Of a DNA stretch of 64,000 nt, positions 21,061-30,717 are shown one piece after another. The position numbers and the translations under genes were made by a program. The notes under the pieces were generated by a model that worked only from the letters and a program-made list of their open reading frames with translations, had not been told where the DNA came from and did no database searches. The stretch spans positions 630-64,629 of the forward strand of contig MNCI01000972.1 of the NCBI GenBank assembly GCA_015680685.1, written 5' to 3'. Origin of the DNA: Gnetum montanum. Its lineage: Eukaryota; Streptophyta; Gnetopsida; Gnetales; Gnetaceae. The number at the start of each line of letters is the position of its first letter. Position 1 is the stretch's first letter.

Positions 21061-21865
21061 TGATGAGCCGTGATATTGCATCCGCCATGCGATATCGCGT
21101 ATGTGATATTGCATATGTGATATCACGTCCTACCTCATCTTCTATAAATAACAGGTGGCGCCCTTGGTTCTAGATAGTTAGACTTAGACCCTTAGCCATA
21201 TTCTTGCAGTTTTGTTATTCCAGAGTTAGAATTATTTCTGTGTGCCCGCAATAGGAGTCATAGAGGGAACGGATCTTTATTCAAGCAATTTGTACCTGAG
21301 CACAATTTTGTGTACAGCAATAAAGATGAACTTTATGATAAACCTTGTAATACAGATTAAGCTAATTACTAATTAATGATTGTTTAATGCTTTTCTAGTT
21401 AATTAATATCTTTCTCAACCTTCAACCCCCTTAGTTATATACACTCAGTACGACCACTTTGAGCATGCATGTAGCGCTTGGTAACCCAGTGACAATTAGC
21501 GTTTGGTAATCCCAGCAGCGTTGCACTAGTTCAGGATGTGTATGGCAAGTGGGAACAGATATTGGTGTTAGAAACATTTAGAAACTAGTTGATGAATAGT
21601 TAATGTAAGTTAGTCACTTAGTTCTCTCTCCCTTTTCTTTATTAGTAGAAGACATAAAAAGAAAAAAAGCTATAAAAATCATATACCTCAAGCTTACTTA
21701 ACCATACAACCATGACAATACAAGTAAGTTTGGGAAGACAACGATTGATTAATCCTAAGTGTCCCATTAAGGTGCATAAGCACTTAGTCCTTGGAGTTTG
21801 ATTGGATCATGCGTGAAATGCTCGTATTCATATGGTTGAGTGTAGGGGTACCTCGCCACTCATCA
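21061..21865 (+). repeat. 5' LTR
   Basis: This 805-bp LTR runs from TGATGAG to CTCATCA. Palindromes of the type GATATCGCG, GATATTGC and GATATCACG lie at 21073-21128, then a TATA box CTATAAATAA at about 21142 and an AATAAA signal at about 21320. A degenerate TTGGTAAxCCCAG repeat lies near 21480. Confidence 0.85.
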
Positions 21866-21866
21866 T

Positions 21867-21884
21867 TGGTGTCGTTGCTAGGGA
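21867..21884 (+). promoter_or_regulatory. Primer-binding site
   Basis: TGGTGTCGTTGCTAGGGA follows the LTR by one base. It resembles TGGCGCCGTTGCCGGGGA, the complement of the tRNA-Asp 3' end used by many plant gypsy elements of the Athila/Tat group, with a few transitions. Copy B has a closer match. Confidence 0.65.
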
Positions 21885-22009
21885 CTTAGTCATTTGTGCA
21901 CTACGTAGAACATAAGAAATCATTCATATCATTGGAACATTAGAATGAACCCTTAGGATTAATCAAAGAAAGATAAGACAATGGTACATCGCACACTGAA
22001 CAAGACAAA

Positions 22010-24600
22010 ATGTCTTCTTCTTCGCATAAGAGCACTTCACCGCCTAGGACTAACACAAGAGGTAGTTGGCAGCATAATACACGTAACCAAGATCTGCCAG
22101 TTCCTCAACAATTTCGTGTGGTCTATACTCATCCTGATGAATATGTACCTGACTTTATCTTTTTTCTCCACCAAGATGAATAACTATGTTGGAGAGAATT
22201 GGATGGTAACATAGTGTTACCTCCAGACTGATCAGTCCCCAACATGCTTCTTCATGCTCTCACACGGAATAGGCATGCTACTTTTATATGTAGAATACAT
22301 TGCATGCAATCATGACACAAGGGACTATCATCCCACAGAAGCGCAACGTCAAAGGAACTTGCAACAGGAGAGATACCATACATCCTTGAAGGGTAAATGG
22401 CCCATGACACTCTGCACGTTTTGAGCAAAATTGAGGATGGTGAACCTGCTTCAACAGGTTCCCCATGAAACAATGTTCCTTCTCCTAACAATGGTCAAGA
22501 GGTAGTGTATCAGAACCTCCAATCCAATATTCACAACCCTGGTTCTGATACCCATGAATACGAAGTGTTCAACAAAGGAACACAAACACATGATAAGGAT
22601 GGACGTTCTGATCATGATCACGATCGAGGCTGAGACCACCGAAGAGAAGGTAGAAAACACTATCATGGTGATGGTTCTCCTTCTTCTTCATCTTCATTGT
22701 CACCTTCATCCTCTTCTTCAGTGTTCGGATGCAGTCATAGGGAAACCAATCATGAGGATAAGGGAAAACAAAGTGAAAAACATCGATGAGACAGTTGAGA
22801 ATGAGGACGAGGGAACTTTAAGGAATCAAGGCATTGAAGAAGGGAGAGTAGGAAACTGTGTAGACACCATAGACACTATGAACGAGATGATCATGAAGAA
22901 CCCCTACTCACAACTAGAAGCATGCTAGATATAACAGAGGCCGTAAGAGTTCCAACAAGGCACCAAAAGGATAGTAGGATCAAGAGGCTAGACATGAACA
23001 ACATCCCACAATTTGAAGGGGGATACAACGCTGATCCTCAAAATCATTTACAAGCATTCCATGATGCATGTGCCTTGCAGAACATAGAAAACAAATGGTA
23101 AAAACTAAAGTTGTTCCCAAGGACACTAGTGAAAGAAGCTGAAAGCTGGTACCAGTCCTTAGAATCGGAATCCATTCAGAGGTGGAGTACAATGTTAGAA
23201 TTGTTCAATGATAAGTACCAAATGTACTCCCGAGTATCTAACCTGTGAAAGAAAATCCAAGGATGGAAGCAAGGAAATCATGAACCCTTGGATGCTACCA
23301 TGGGCTGCTATTACGCACTGTTACATCATTGCCTTGGCCATGGTTATTCGTAGTGGGAACAACTACGCCATCTTGTGGATGGACTTAGGCATGAAACAAG
23401 AAGAACCCTTGGGACGTATGCCCAAGGAAGGTTATCAAAGTATAGGTCTCATCAAATTCATAGATTACTAGAGAAAGTAGCCAAAGAAGAAGGTGAGCTA
23501 CAAAAAAGAGAAAGTGCGGAAGAATACAACCGAGATCCTTCCCTCCGAAAAAGGGGAGTGAGATTTTTTGAGAAGGAAGAAGAGTCACCACTCGAAGAGA
23601 TGGTGAATAGGAAAACTTTTCTGCTCCAAAAGTTAACCTTAGAGTTATTAGCAAAGGCAGAACAAATGTGGAACTCCCTAGATAATAGGTTTGAAACTAT
23701 TCTTAAAATTGTAGAGGAGTCTAGGGAGTGAGGTAGTGACCATGACAAAAAGAAAAAGAGAGAAGTGGAGAATGCACGTAACAAGGGTAAGGGTAAAATG
23801 GTCATCATATAAGAGGTTGTGGATTTAGACACAGACAATGATGGGGGATGCAAGATATGCCAATATGACCATCCTAAGGAATGTTTCCCAGTGATCTCAC
23901 ATCTACAAGACTCTGGGGTGTATGCACTCAACCCATGACTAAATAAATGGAAATGGCCCACTAATTACCTTATCCCCAATGTAACCCAAGGCAGTTCCAC
24001 CAACCTTCAACATATTATCCAAGTGGAACTCCACCATAACTCATTGAGCAACATCAACAGTGGCAATACCCACAGTCATGATGGATGCCACCGCCAAGGC
24101 AACAATACCCCTATCGGCAACTTGACCCATATGGCTACTACGTGTAGCATCCAATCTCTCCACGTGACTCTGTTAGTAATGTTACACCACATCATCACTA
24201 CCAAGCTTGTGAGTATTATAGAATTCTTTCTCCTAGGGAAGATAAACCACAAACATACCATCCTTCAAATCCATCCATAGCTCTCACACCAATAGCTCCA
24301 TTACCACCCGCTCCAGCAATGCAAGGGGAACTCCCTACTCAACCGTAGCAACGTAATGCCACAAGGGCTGTAAATCGTCAACCCACTATTAGTTCTGACA
24401 ATCGTATGAAGAAAAGACGTTTCTTCAGAGCCAACAGTCCAACCAAGCCCTTACAACCACAAGCGATTGAACCTCTAAACGCCTCCCCATCAAATAAGGC
24501 TTCAGAGCTCCCTTCGAACCAAACACCAAGCTCAACACATACGGTTATGTTAACACATGCTGTAATTGATTGGATCAAGGTTGGCCACCTTCCCAGGAAT
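22010..24600 (+). pseudogene. gag of the 21061-26385 element
   Basis: One frame runs from the ATG at 22010 (MSSSSHKSTSPPRTNT) to about 24280. The N-terminus is rich in Ser, Arg and His (SPSSSSSLSPSSSSS near 22680). A Ty3-type gag domain follows at about 22980-23470 (LDMNNIPQFEGGYNAD, ESWYQSL, IQRWSTMLELFNDKY, GLRHETRRTLGTYAQGR), then a charged coiled coil, then a knuckle-like CKICQYDHPKECFP near 23850. Stops occur at 22178 region, 23099, 23247, 23729 and elsewhere. Near 24270 the frame shifts to a Pro-rich C-terminus (LTPIAPLPPAPA) leading into protease. The gag would form the virus-like particle. Confidence 0.75.
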
Positions 24601-25040
24601 TATCTAATCCTGTAAGCCCTCTAATCTATCTCCAAATCGTTGGGAATGAGCCATGCAAAGCTCTTCTGGATTCAGGTTCTGGAGTCAACTTAATATCACA
24701 AGAAATGTACAAAGCCTGGAACCTGCCTTCATTAAGGAAGAGCAATATTTACCTAGAGCTGGTCGATCAATCCATCACTATTCCCTTGGGATTGGTGGAG
24801 GAAATCGTTACCACTGTGTGTGGGTGGTCATACCCAGCTAATTTCCTAGTGATACAAGTGAATAACAATAAAGGGGATTTCCCAATAATAATGGGAAGGG
24901 CACGACTAAGTACTATAGATACATGCCTAGGAATCGGTGATATTTCCCTAGAAATATTTAAGGAGAACACTTTTGGAAAGATCAAGAAGAAGAAGGTTCC
25001 ATGCATCGCATATAGTGATACATGGTGCAATTACGTGTAG
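24601..25040 (+). pseudogene. Retropepsin-like aspartic protease
   Basis: A 150-codon open stretch in a different frame from the upstream gag contains KALLDSGSGVNLIS (active site DSG, about 24660-24700), a hydrophobic-hydrophobic-Gly type second half (FPIIMGRARLSTID, about 24880-24915) and a stop at 25038. These are the two landmark motifs of LTR retrotransposon proteases, which cut the Gag precursor. It has one of the longest intact frames in the window. A frameshift near 24600 separates it from the Pro-rich gag end, so it is not expressible as it stands. Confidence 0.75.
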
Positions 25041-25598
25041 AGATCATGGGTTGTGCAAAGTTTAGCATTGCATGCATGCAACTGATATGCATAAGACATT
25101 AATATATAAAAGTTCTTGTATGCAATAGCCACACGACAAGAAGACACTTAGTGGATGATAGCTGATCAAGAGAGCAACTTACTAACATGCATGGAACTAA
25201 CTGAGGGAATAACTTGTGCTTACATCGAAAGCATAAAGGCACTAGAGCAAGTTCGCTGCCAACTTTCAAGCCTTAACCCTGAAAACATCAATTGGGGGAA
25301 GTTGGAAATTACTAAAAAAATCAAAAAAGAGCCCTAATAAGAGAATATTTGTCAATATGCAACAAACCAAACCCTTCCATGAATTTAGAACAGTTAATGC
25401 ACATAATACCTTTGAGAAGGGATGACATTGCTCACTATTTTGGATCTCCTCCTTCCAACTCAGTCATGGAGGAGGCAGCCACCTCTGCTAACTATTTGAG
25501 GCCCTCAGTTCCTTTTTAAGTTTTTTTTTTTTACAAATTTCTTTAACTTTTCTTGTTTTTGTTTTGCAACATCGTTTATACTTTTTCATTTCTTTATG
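25041..25598. other. Decayed region where pol would be expected
   Basis: A short open frame at 25155-25337 has no recognised motifs. The rest is non-coding and ends in T-rich sequence before the 3' LTR, without a clear polypurine tract. No RT, RNase H or integrase remnants are visible, so the loss of pol was a clean internal deletion or the element is a gag-type non-autonomous lineage. Confidence 0.45.
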
Positions 25599-26385
25599 TG
25601 ATTGTCCGCGATATCGCGTATGCAATATCGCATATGTGATATCACGTCCTACCTCATCTTCTATAAATAAGAGGTGGTGCCCTTGGTTCCAGATAGTTAG
25701 ACTTAGACCCTTAGCTAGATTCTTGCAGTTTTGTTATTTCAGAGTTAGAATTATTTCTGTGTGCTTGCAATAGGAGTCATAGAGTGAACAGATCTTTATT
25801 CGAGCAATTTATACCTAAGCACAATTTTGTGTACGACAATAAAGATGAACTTTATGATAAACGTTGCAACTTATAGATTAAGCTAATTAGTAATTAATGA
25901 TTTTTTAATGCTTTCCTAGTTAATTAATATCTTTCTCAACCTTCAACCCCCTTAGTTAAATACACTTCATACGACCACTTCGAGCATGCGTGTAGAGCTT
26001 GGTAACCTAGTGACGATTAGCGTTTGGTAATCCCAGCAGCATTGCACTGGTTCAGGATGTGTACGAAAGTGGGAATGGATACTGGTGTTAGGAACATTTA
26101 GAAACTAGTTAATGAATAGTTAATGTAAGTTAGTCACTTAGTTCTCTCTCCCTTTCCTTTATTAGCAAAAGAAATAAAAAGACAAAAAGCTATAAAAATC
26201 ATATATCTCAAGCTTACTTAACCATACAACCATGACAATACAAGTAAGTTTGAGAAGACAACGATTGATTAACCCTGAGTGTTCCATTAAGGCATGTAAG
26301 CACTTAGTCCTTGGAGTTCAACAGGATCTTGCGTGAAGTGCTCATATTCATATGGTTGAGTGTAGGGGTACCTCGTCATTCATCA
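25599..26385 (+). repeat. 3' LTR
   Basis: It closely matches 21061-21865 over most of its length (for example TTAATGATTxTTTAATGCTTT and GCGTTTGGTAATCCCAGCAG). The start reads TGATTG and lacks about 20 bases including one palindrome; the end reads TTCATCA. It is followed by CCTAG, the second copy of the target duplication. Confidence 0.85.
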
Positions 26386-26606
26386 CCTAGAAAGCTTACA
26401 AATATACTATTATGATCAAGTTCTAAACTCAGCTTTCAATGAACTATATCTAAATGCAAGGATGGTAACTTCAAATAAGATGACATGTTATTGTATTAGC
26501 TTTTTAGGAAAATACTTGGATATTTTTTCACTTGTTTAGGAAATATGTTGAATATTCAGATGTTAAATTTGGATATTGAGTATGGACTAGTAGGCTTTTA
26601 GTATCT
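26386..26606. other. Spacer between the LTR element and the pararetrovirus
   Basis: AT-rich, non-coding. Apart from the CCTAG duplication it is the continuation of the sequence left of 21061. No movement-protein sequence was recognised on either side. Confidence 0.4.
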
Positions 26607-27670
26607 ATGTTTACACCTACTAGGACAAAAAGAAGAACACAAGTAAAATTGAAACCACCGAAGTTTCCTGATTATGATCCTTTACAAGATTCATCAGCTT
26701 CAAAAGTTTATTTATTTCCTTCTTATTCCAATACATATTTCCCAACCATGTTTCCTGGTACAGTAAACTTATTTGAAAAACAGAGACAAAATGAAATAGA
26801 AAATTATAAAAGTGATTTAGAAAAATTAAGAGTACAAGATAAATCAGATTATAAACCTAAACATAGAAAAAATCAAAATTTTGAAGAATCCACTTCTGGA
26901 TTTATTTCAGAAGATCCATCTTATCAACATAAATAATTAATGCAAGTAGATTCTCATTATAAGTGTAAAGAATGCAATGCCTTGATATCTCATCACATTC
27001 ATACAAATGTAAAAGAAGAAGAGAATCCTATACAAGAACAAGCTAAAAAACAAAAATTTGAAGAATTAAAAAAGAAGGAAGAAGAACATCCTAAGAAGTT
27101 TTTAGAAACAAAAAAAGAAAAATTAGGATCTGGAACAACAACAACAACTTCAGGTTTCTATACTTCAGTACAATCAAGACCAGTAGGGACAGATTCCATA
27201 TATCATATGAAAAAAAAAGCAACATCATCTGCTCCTGATATAATCACTTTACAAAATTGGAGTAATTCAGGAATAGGAGAATTATTATAATACCAAGTTT
27301 TAGAAGTAAGAATATTAGAAGATATTAGGAAGTATATCTCAAATTTGGATGCCTAAACATCCAAAGCCTTCGGCTCCACCTCAAACACCTCCATCACCTC
27401 AACAATCTTATAATCAAATTCCATCCTCATCTTCTTCCCCAAAAATTAGTCATAGTCATAAGGCTAGATATAAAAGAAAGATGAGAACATTAGAAGAAGA
27501 AAAATTACAAAAAATAGCCGAGGAAGAAAAATTAAAACATGTTGAAAGAAAAATGAAAAGAATTCATATCAACATGAATCAAAGACAAGAAGATGCTTCT
27601 TCTTCTACAACAACTCAAAGTACCATAAGAACAACATCCTATGATACTGAAGAAGAATTGCTTATGTAAG
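26607..27670 (+). pseudogene. Endogenous pararetrovirus: N-terminal, charged polyprotein part
   Basis: Three adjoining frames (26607-26936, 26940-27290, 27349-27669) are Lys/Glu-rich with Pro/Ser-rich stretches, for example KPSAPPQTPPSPQQ. Codon use is strongly A/T-biased compared with the LINE and gypsy genes around. A TAA at 26934, another stop at 27288 and at 27667 separate the frames. In plant pararetroviruses the part before the coat protein is often charged and poorly conserved. No 30K-type movement protein motif was seen. The assignment rests on the downstream coat, protease and RT-like parts. Confidence 0.5.
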
Positions 27671-27723
27671 AATATGCTCATCAAACACAAGCAATAGATC
27701 CTGTTGATTTACATCAATTACAG

Positions 27724-28482
27724 ATGAGAAAAGCTGGATCGAAACAACCAATGTTTATGATGGATAATAAAACCTTAAAAGAAAGACAAGATGTTTTAGA
27801 CTCCATACAATTATTCTTAGATATACAAATATATTTGGAGCAAAAACAACCTTATGTAGCCATCATAAATACAACATATAATTTTAGAGGTATTTTAAGA
27901 AGATGGTGGAACCATATCCCACCTAATATTATAACTAATGCACCTACTATATTTTTTCTTAATGCAATCATTAAAGAATTTATAGGAATTAAAGTAAATG
28001 TAGAAACTGTGTATAGAGATAGATTTTTTAAAGCTCGCTTAAGTAGAATCCAAGATCTTCAAGTTTACCTTGAAGAAATGGAACAATGGTATTACCATGG
28101 AAAATTGACCCATGAAGTTGTAGCTAAAGAACACTTAATAGGTTCTTTACCTCAACCATTTTGTAATAAATATTTAAGTGAACTTAAGAAACAAAACTTA
28201 CATTTAGGAGAAGTGAGTTTTGGTCAAATAAAACAATTCTTGACAGATGTAAATAGAGAATTATGCTATAATGAACAAGCATAAAGGCAAATGCAAGATT
28301 TGTCAAGAAGATTAGGTAAAAAATTATGTTTAGATTTATGTCCAGAGGAAAAATACCAATGTTTTCCTCCTAGGAAAAAAAAAGGAAAAGGGAAAAATAA
28401 ATTTAAAAAGAATACTTCTTACCAATGGAAAAGAAAGTTTCCTAAACAAGTGAAAAAATATCCAAGTCTTTTTAGGAAATGA
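27724..28482 (+). pseudogene. Endogenous pararetrovirus: coat-protein-like region
   Basis: A 186-codon open frame (27724-28284) contains RGILRRWWNHIPP, a conserved middle (YRDRFFKARLSRIQDLQVYL, then EEMEQWYY) and LIGSLPQPF. It is followed in the same frame, after a TAA at 28282, by a very basic stretch (RKKKGKGKNKFKK). Capsid proteins of Caulimoviridae and Ty3 gag proteins share this build: Trp-containing alpha-helical core, basic tail, zinc knuckle. Comparison with a Caulimoviridae capsid profile would settle whether it is viral or Ty3-type. Confidence 0.5.
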
Positions 28483-29379
28483 CAACAGAAATTAAAGAGG
28501 AAAGATATCTGATGTTATCTTTGTCAAGGTCCTCATTTTTCTACACAATATCCACAAAAGAATAAACATCAAAAGAAAATTAATTTCATTTAAAAACATA
28601 AATTGAATGACCAATTTTATGAATATCTTTTTAATGATCAATTACAATATAATCCTAAGATTGATATCATGTATCAATCTCAAGATGATTATAACATTTA
28701 TTCTCCCGAATCTCCTTCTTCTGAAGAAGATCACCTCCTTTTCCACGAGGGGGAAGACTCTGCCATTTCATAGACTTTAGATGATTCAAAATCTGATGAA
28801 TATTTGTATTATGCCAATAGTATGAATCGCATCAGATCTTCATCATCTAGAACGTCATCCAAATGAGGTACATTTGGTGGTAGAAAACCTTTAGGATATC
28901 TTTATCAGACACCCTGGATACCATCACCTAATGCCATCTTTATCAGACACCCTGGATACCATCACCTATGCCATCTTTATGCAAAATTAAAAAAATACAC
29001 CTCTAAGATAATATTGCTAAATATATGCAAATAGAAAATCTAATAGGTAAAAAGAAAGAAGAATATCAAAAAATTAGACAATTAAAACGAGACCAAGATA
29101 TATTCCTAGATACTCAACCTGATCATTCTATGGAAGAAATAGAAGAAGAACTCGAAGAATATATGCAACAACATGATAAAGGTAAACAAGTAGAAAGTAT
29201 GATTCCACAGCAAGAGGAACAATAGGAAGATCCATATTTTCCAGAAATATCAGATAAGGTAGATAAATCCATATGGTGAATCCATAGGATTAAACAATTA
29301 CAACAATTCATGAAATGGGCAAAACAAGAAATAGAGCAATTACAACAACAAGAAGAAAGCGAACAATGAAAATAATATA
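28483..29379 (+). pseudogene. Endogenous pararetrovirus: zinc-knuckle and acidic linker
   Basis: CYLCQGPHFSTQYP near 28512 keeps Cys-Cys-His of a CCHC knuckle, but the last Cys reads Tyr. It is followed by an acidic Ser-rich part (SPESPSSEEDH near 28710) and a Glu/Gln-rich coiled coil (IEEELEEYMQQ near 29140). At least six stop codons break the frame. A 38-bp tandem duplication lies at 28899-28973. Confidence 0.5.
28899..28973 (+). repeat. 38-bp tandem duplication
   Basis: TCTTTATCAGACACCCTGGA and the next 18 bases are repeated almost exactly (second unit from 28937, one base shorter). It shifts the viral frame and is probably a late replication-slippage event. Confidence 0.8.
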
Positions 29380-29714
29380 AAATTGAAACAAAAGTAAATC
29401 ATCCTATTTCAATCAATATTAACAAAGGAAAACCCATACAAGTACCTGTCTATACGTTTTGGATTAAATTAGATAGATTTAAAGCCTATCCTATCGATAC
29501 CTTAATAGACTCTAGCGCTGAAGTATCAGTAGCACGAAAAGGTATCATTTCTAAATATCTATGGAAGGAAAGAAAACCATTTATAGTTAGTTTTGATAAG
29601 TTAAATAAAAAAAGTAACTAAAGATACACAATTACCTATAAAAACACCTTTAGGAGATATAATCTATTTTGATGTTAATCAAATAAATTGGCTTGGTTAT
29701 GATATGATAATAGG
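29380..29714 (+). pseudogene. Endogenous pararetrovirus: aspartic protease, first part
   Basis: The frame contains PVYTFWIKLD and then LIDSSAEVSVA near 29510, the active-site region, with the usual DSG or DTG read as DSS. It then has a one-base-type frameshift near 29610 and continues to GYDMIIG, the second protease landmark, where the minus-strand LTR element copy B is inserted at 29715. The rest of the gene resumes at 37925 beyond the second ATAGG. Confidence 0.6.
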
Positions 29715-30546
29715 TGATGAGTGGCGAGGTACCCCTACACTCAACCATATGAATACGAGCGTTCTCACACGCGATCCGGTCGAACTCCATAGACGGACTA
29801 GTTGTGGCACCTAGATCGTTAACCTTAGGTCACAGTTCGCTATCTTCTCACCTAGACTAGTATTATCTTTGTCACGTATGATTTAGTCTAGAGTGAGATG
29901 TATGATGTGTTCCTAATTCTAATGCAATGGAAAATAATATTAACTAAGCTAAGCTAGGAGGAAAAGGGTAAGAGAATCTAATCTAGCCTAAGTGCGATGA
30001 GCAACCGATTCCTTGATTATCCATACACATCTTGAAATTCATGCACAACTACCACTGGGATTACCAAGCGTAGATCCTAGGTACACCACTGGGATATCAA
30101 GTAGTCACACTTAAATGCTCGTAATCAAGTCATACTCATTCCACATTGTAGGAGTTTGAGGGTGAGAGAGAAAATAGTAAATAACAATAAATAAACAGTT
30201 AAATAAATAACAAAGTAAATGCTGCAATGATGAAGTAATCTCGATCTTTATTGCTGGTCATGTGTGCATCCAAGTACGTCACACTCAAATAAAGAATGCC
30301 ATGCAATTACATTCACCACACTGCGGGCAGACATTGGAAAATAATCTAACTCTAGAGGGATCAAACTACTAGAGTTTCACTACAATCTAATTTCTAATGA
30401 TGAACAAGGGAGATCTGCTTCTTATTTATAGACATTATGGTGGACCGCGATATCACGTACGATATATCGTAGGGAAGACGCAATATCACGATGGATGCGA
30501 TATCACGTACGCAATATCTTGGCCCATGCGATATCACGTCCCATCA
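29715..30546 (-). repeat. 3' LTR of copy B
   Basis: 832 bp, TGATGAG at 29715 on the plus strand, matching end CCCATCA at 30540-30546 (one change). Palindromes of the GATATCAC and GATATCGT type lie at about 30450-30540, so the U3 promoter faces left. It is inserted directly beside ATAGG. Confidence 0.85.
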
Positions 30547-30717
30547 TACCCCCACGACTGAATAAAAACTCATCCTCAAGTTACAAAGAGAACAAGCTCC
30601 ATTGAGTACACAGTGGATAGGTATGAGATTATTAACTAGAAAAAGAAATGAAATAATGCTGTAGTGTGGGAAGACACAACATAGAAAAATACTACAACTA
30701 CTAAAAAAATGTGGAAC

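Larger units (their letters stand above)
21061..26385 (+). mobile_element. Complete gag-protease-only LTR retrotransposon (palindrome family)
   Basis: It is 5,325 bp with LTRs at both ends and a perfect 5-bp target duplication CCTAG (21056-21060 and 26386-26390). Order: LTR, primer-binding site, gag, aspartic protease, 550 bp of non-coding or decayed sequence, LTR. No reverse transcriptase, RNase H or integrase is present, so it would need enzymes from another element. Its gag is related to that of copy B (29715-37924), but it lacks the second gene. Confidence 0.85.

Noticed and set aside
23458-23961. 167-codon minus-strand frame
   Set aside because: Antisense of the gag coiled-coil region of the 21061-26385 element.
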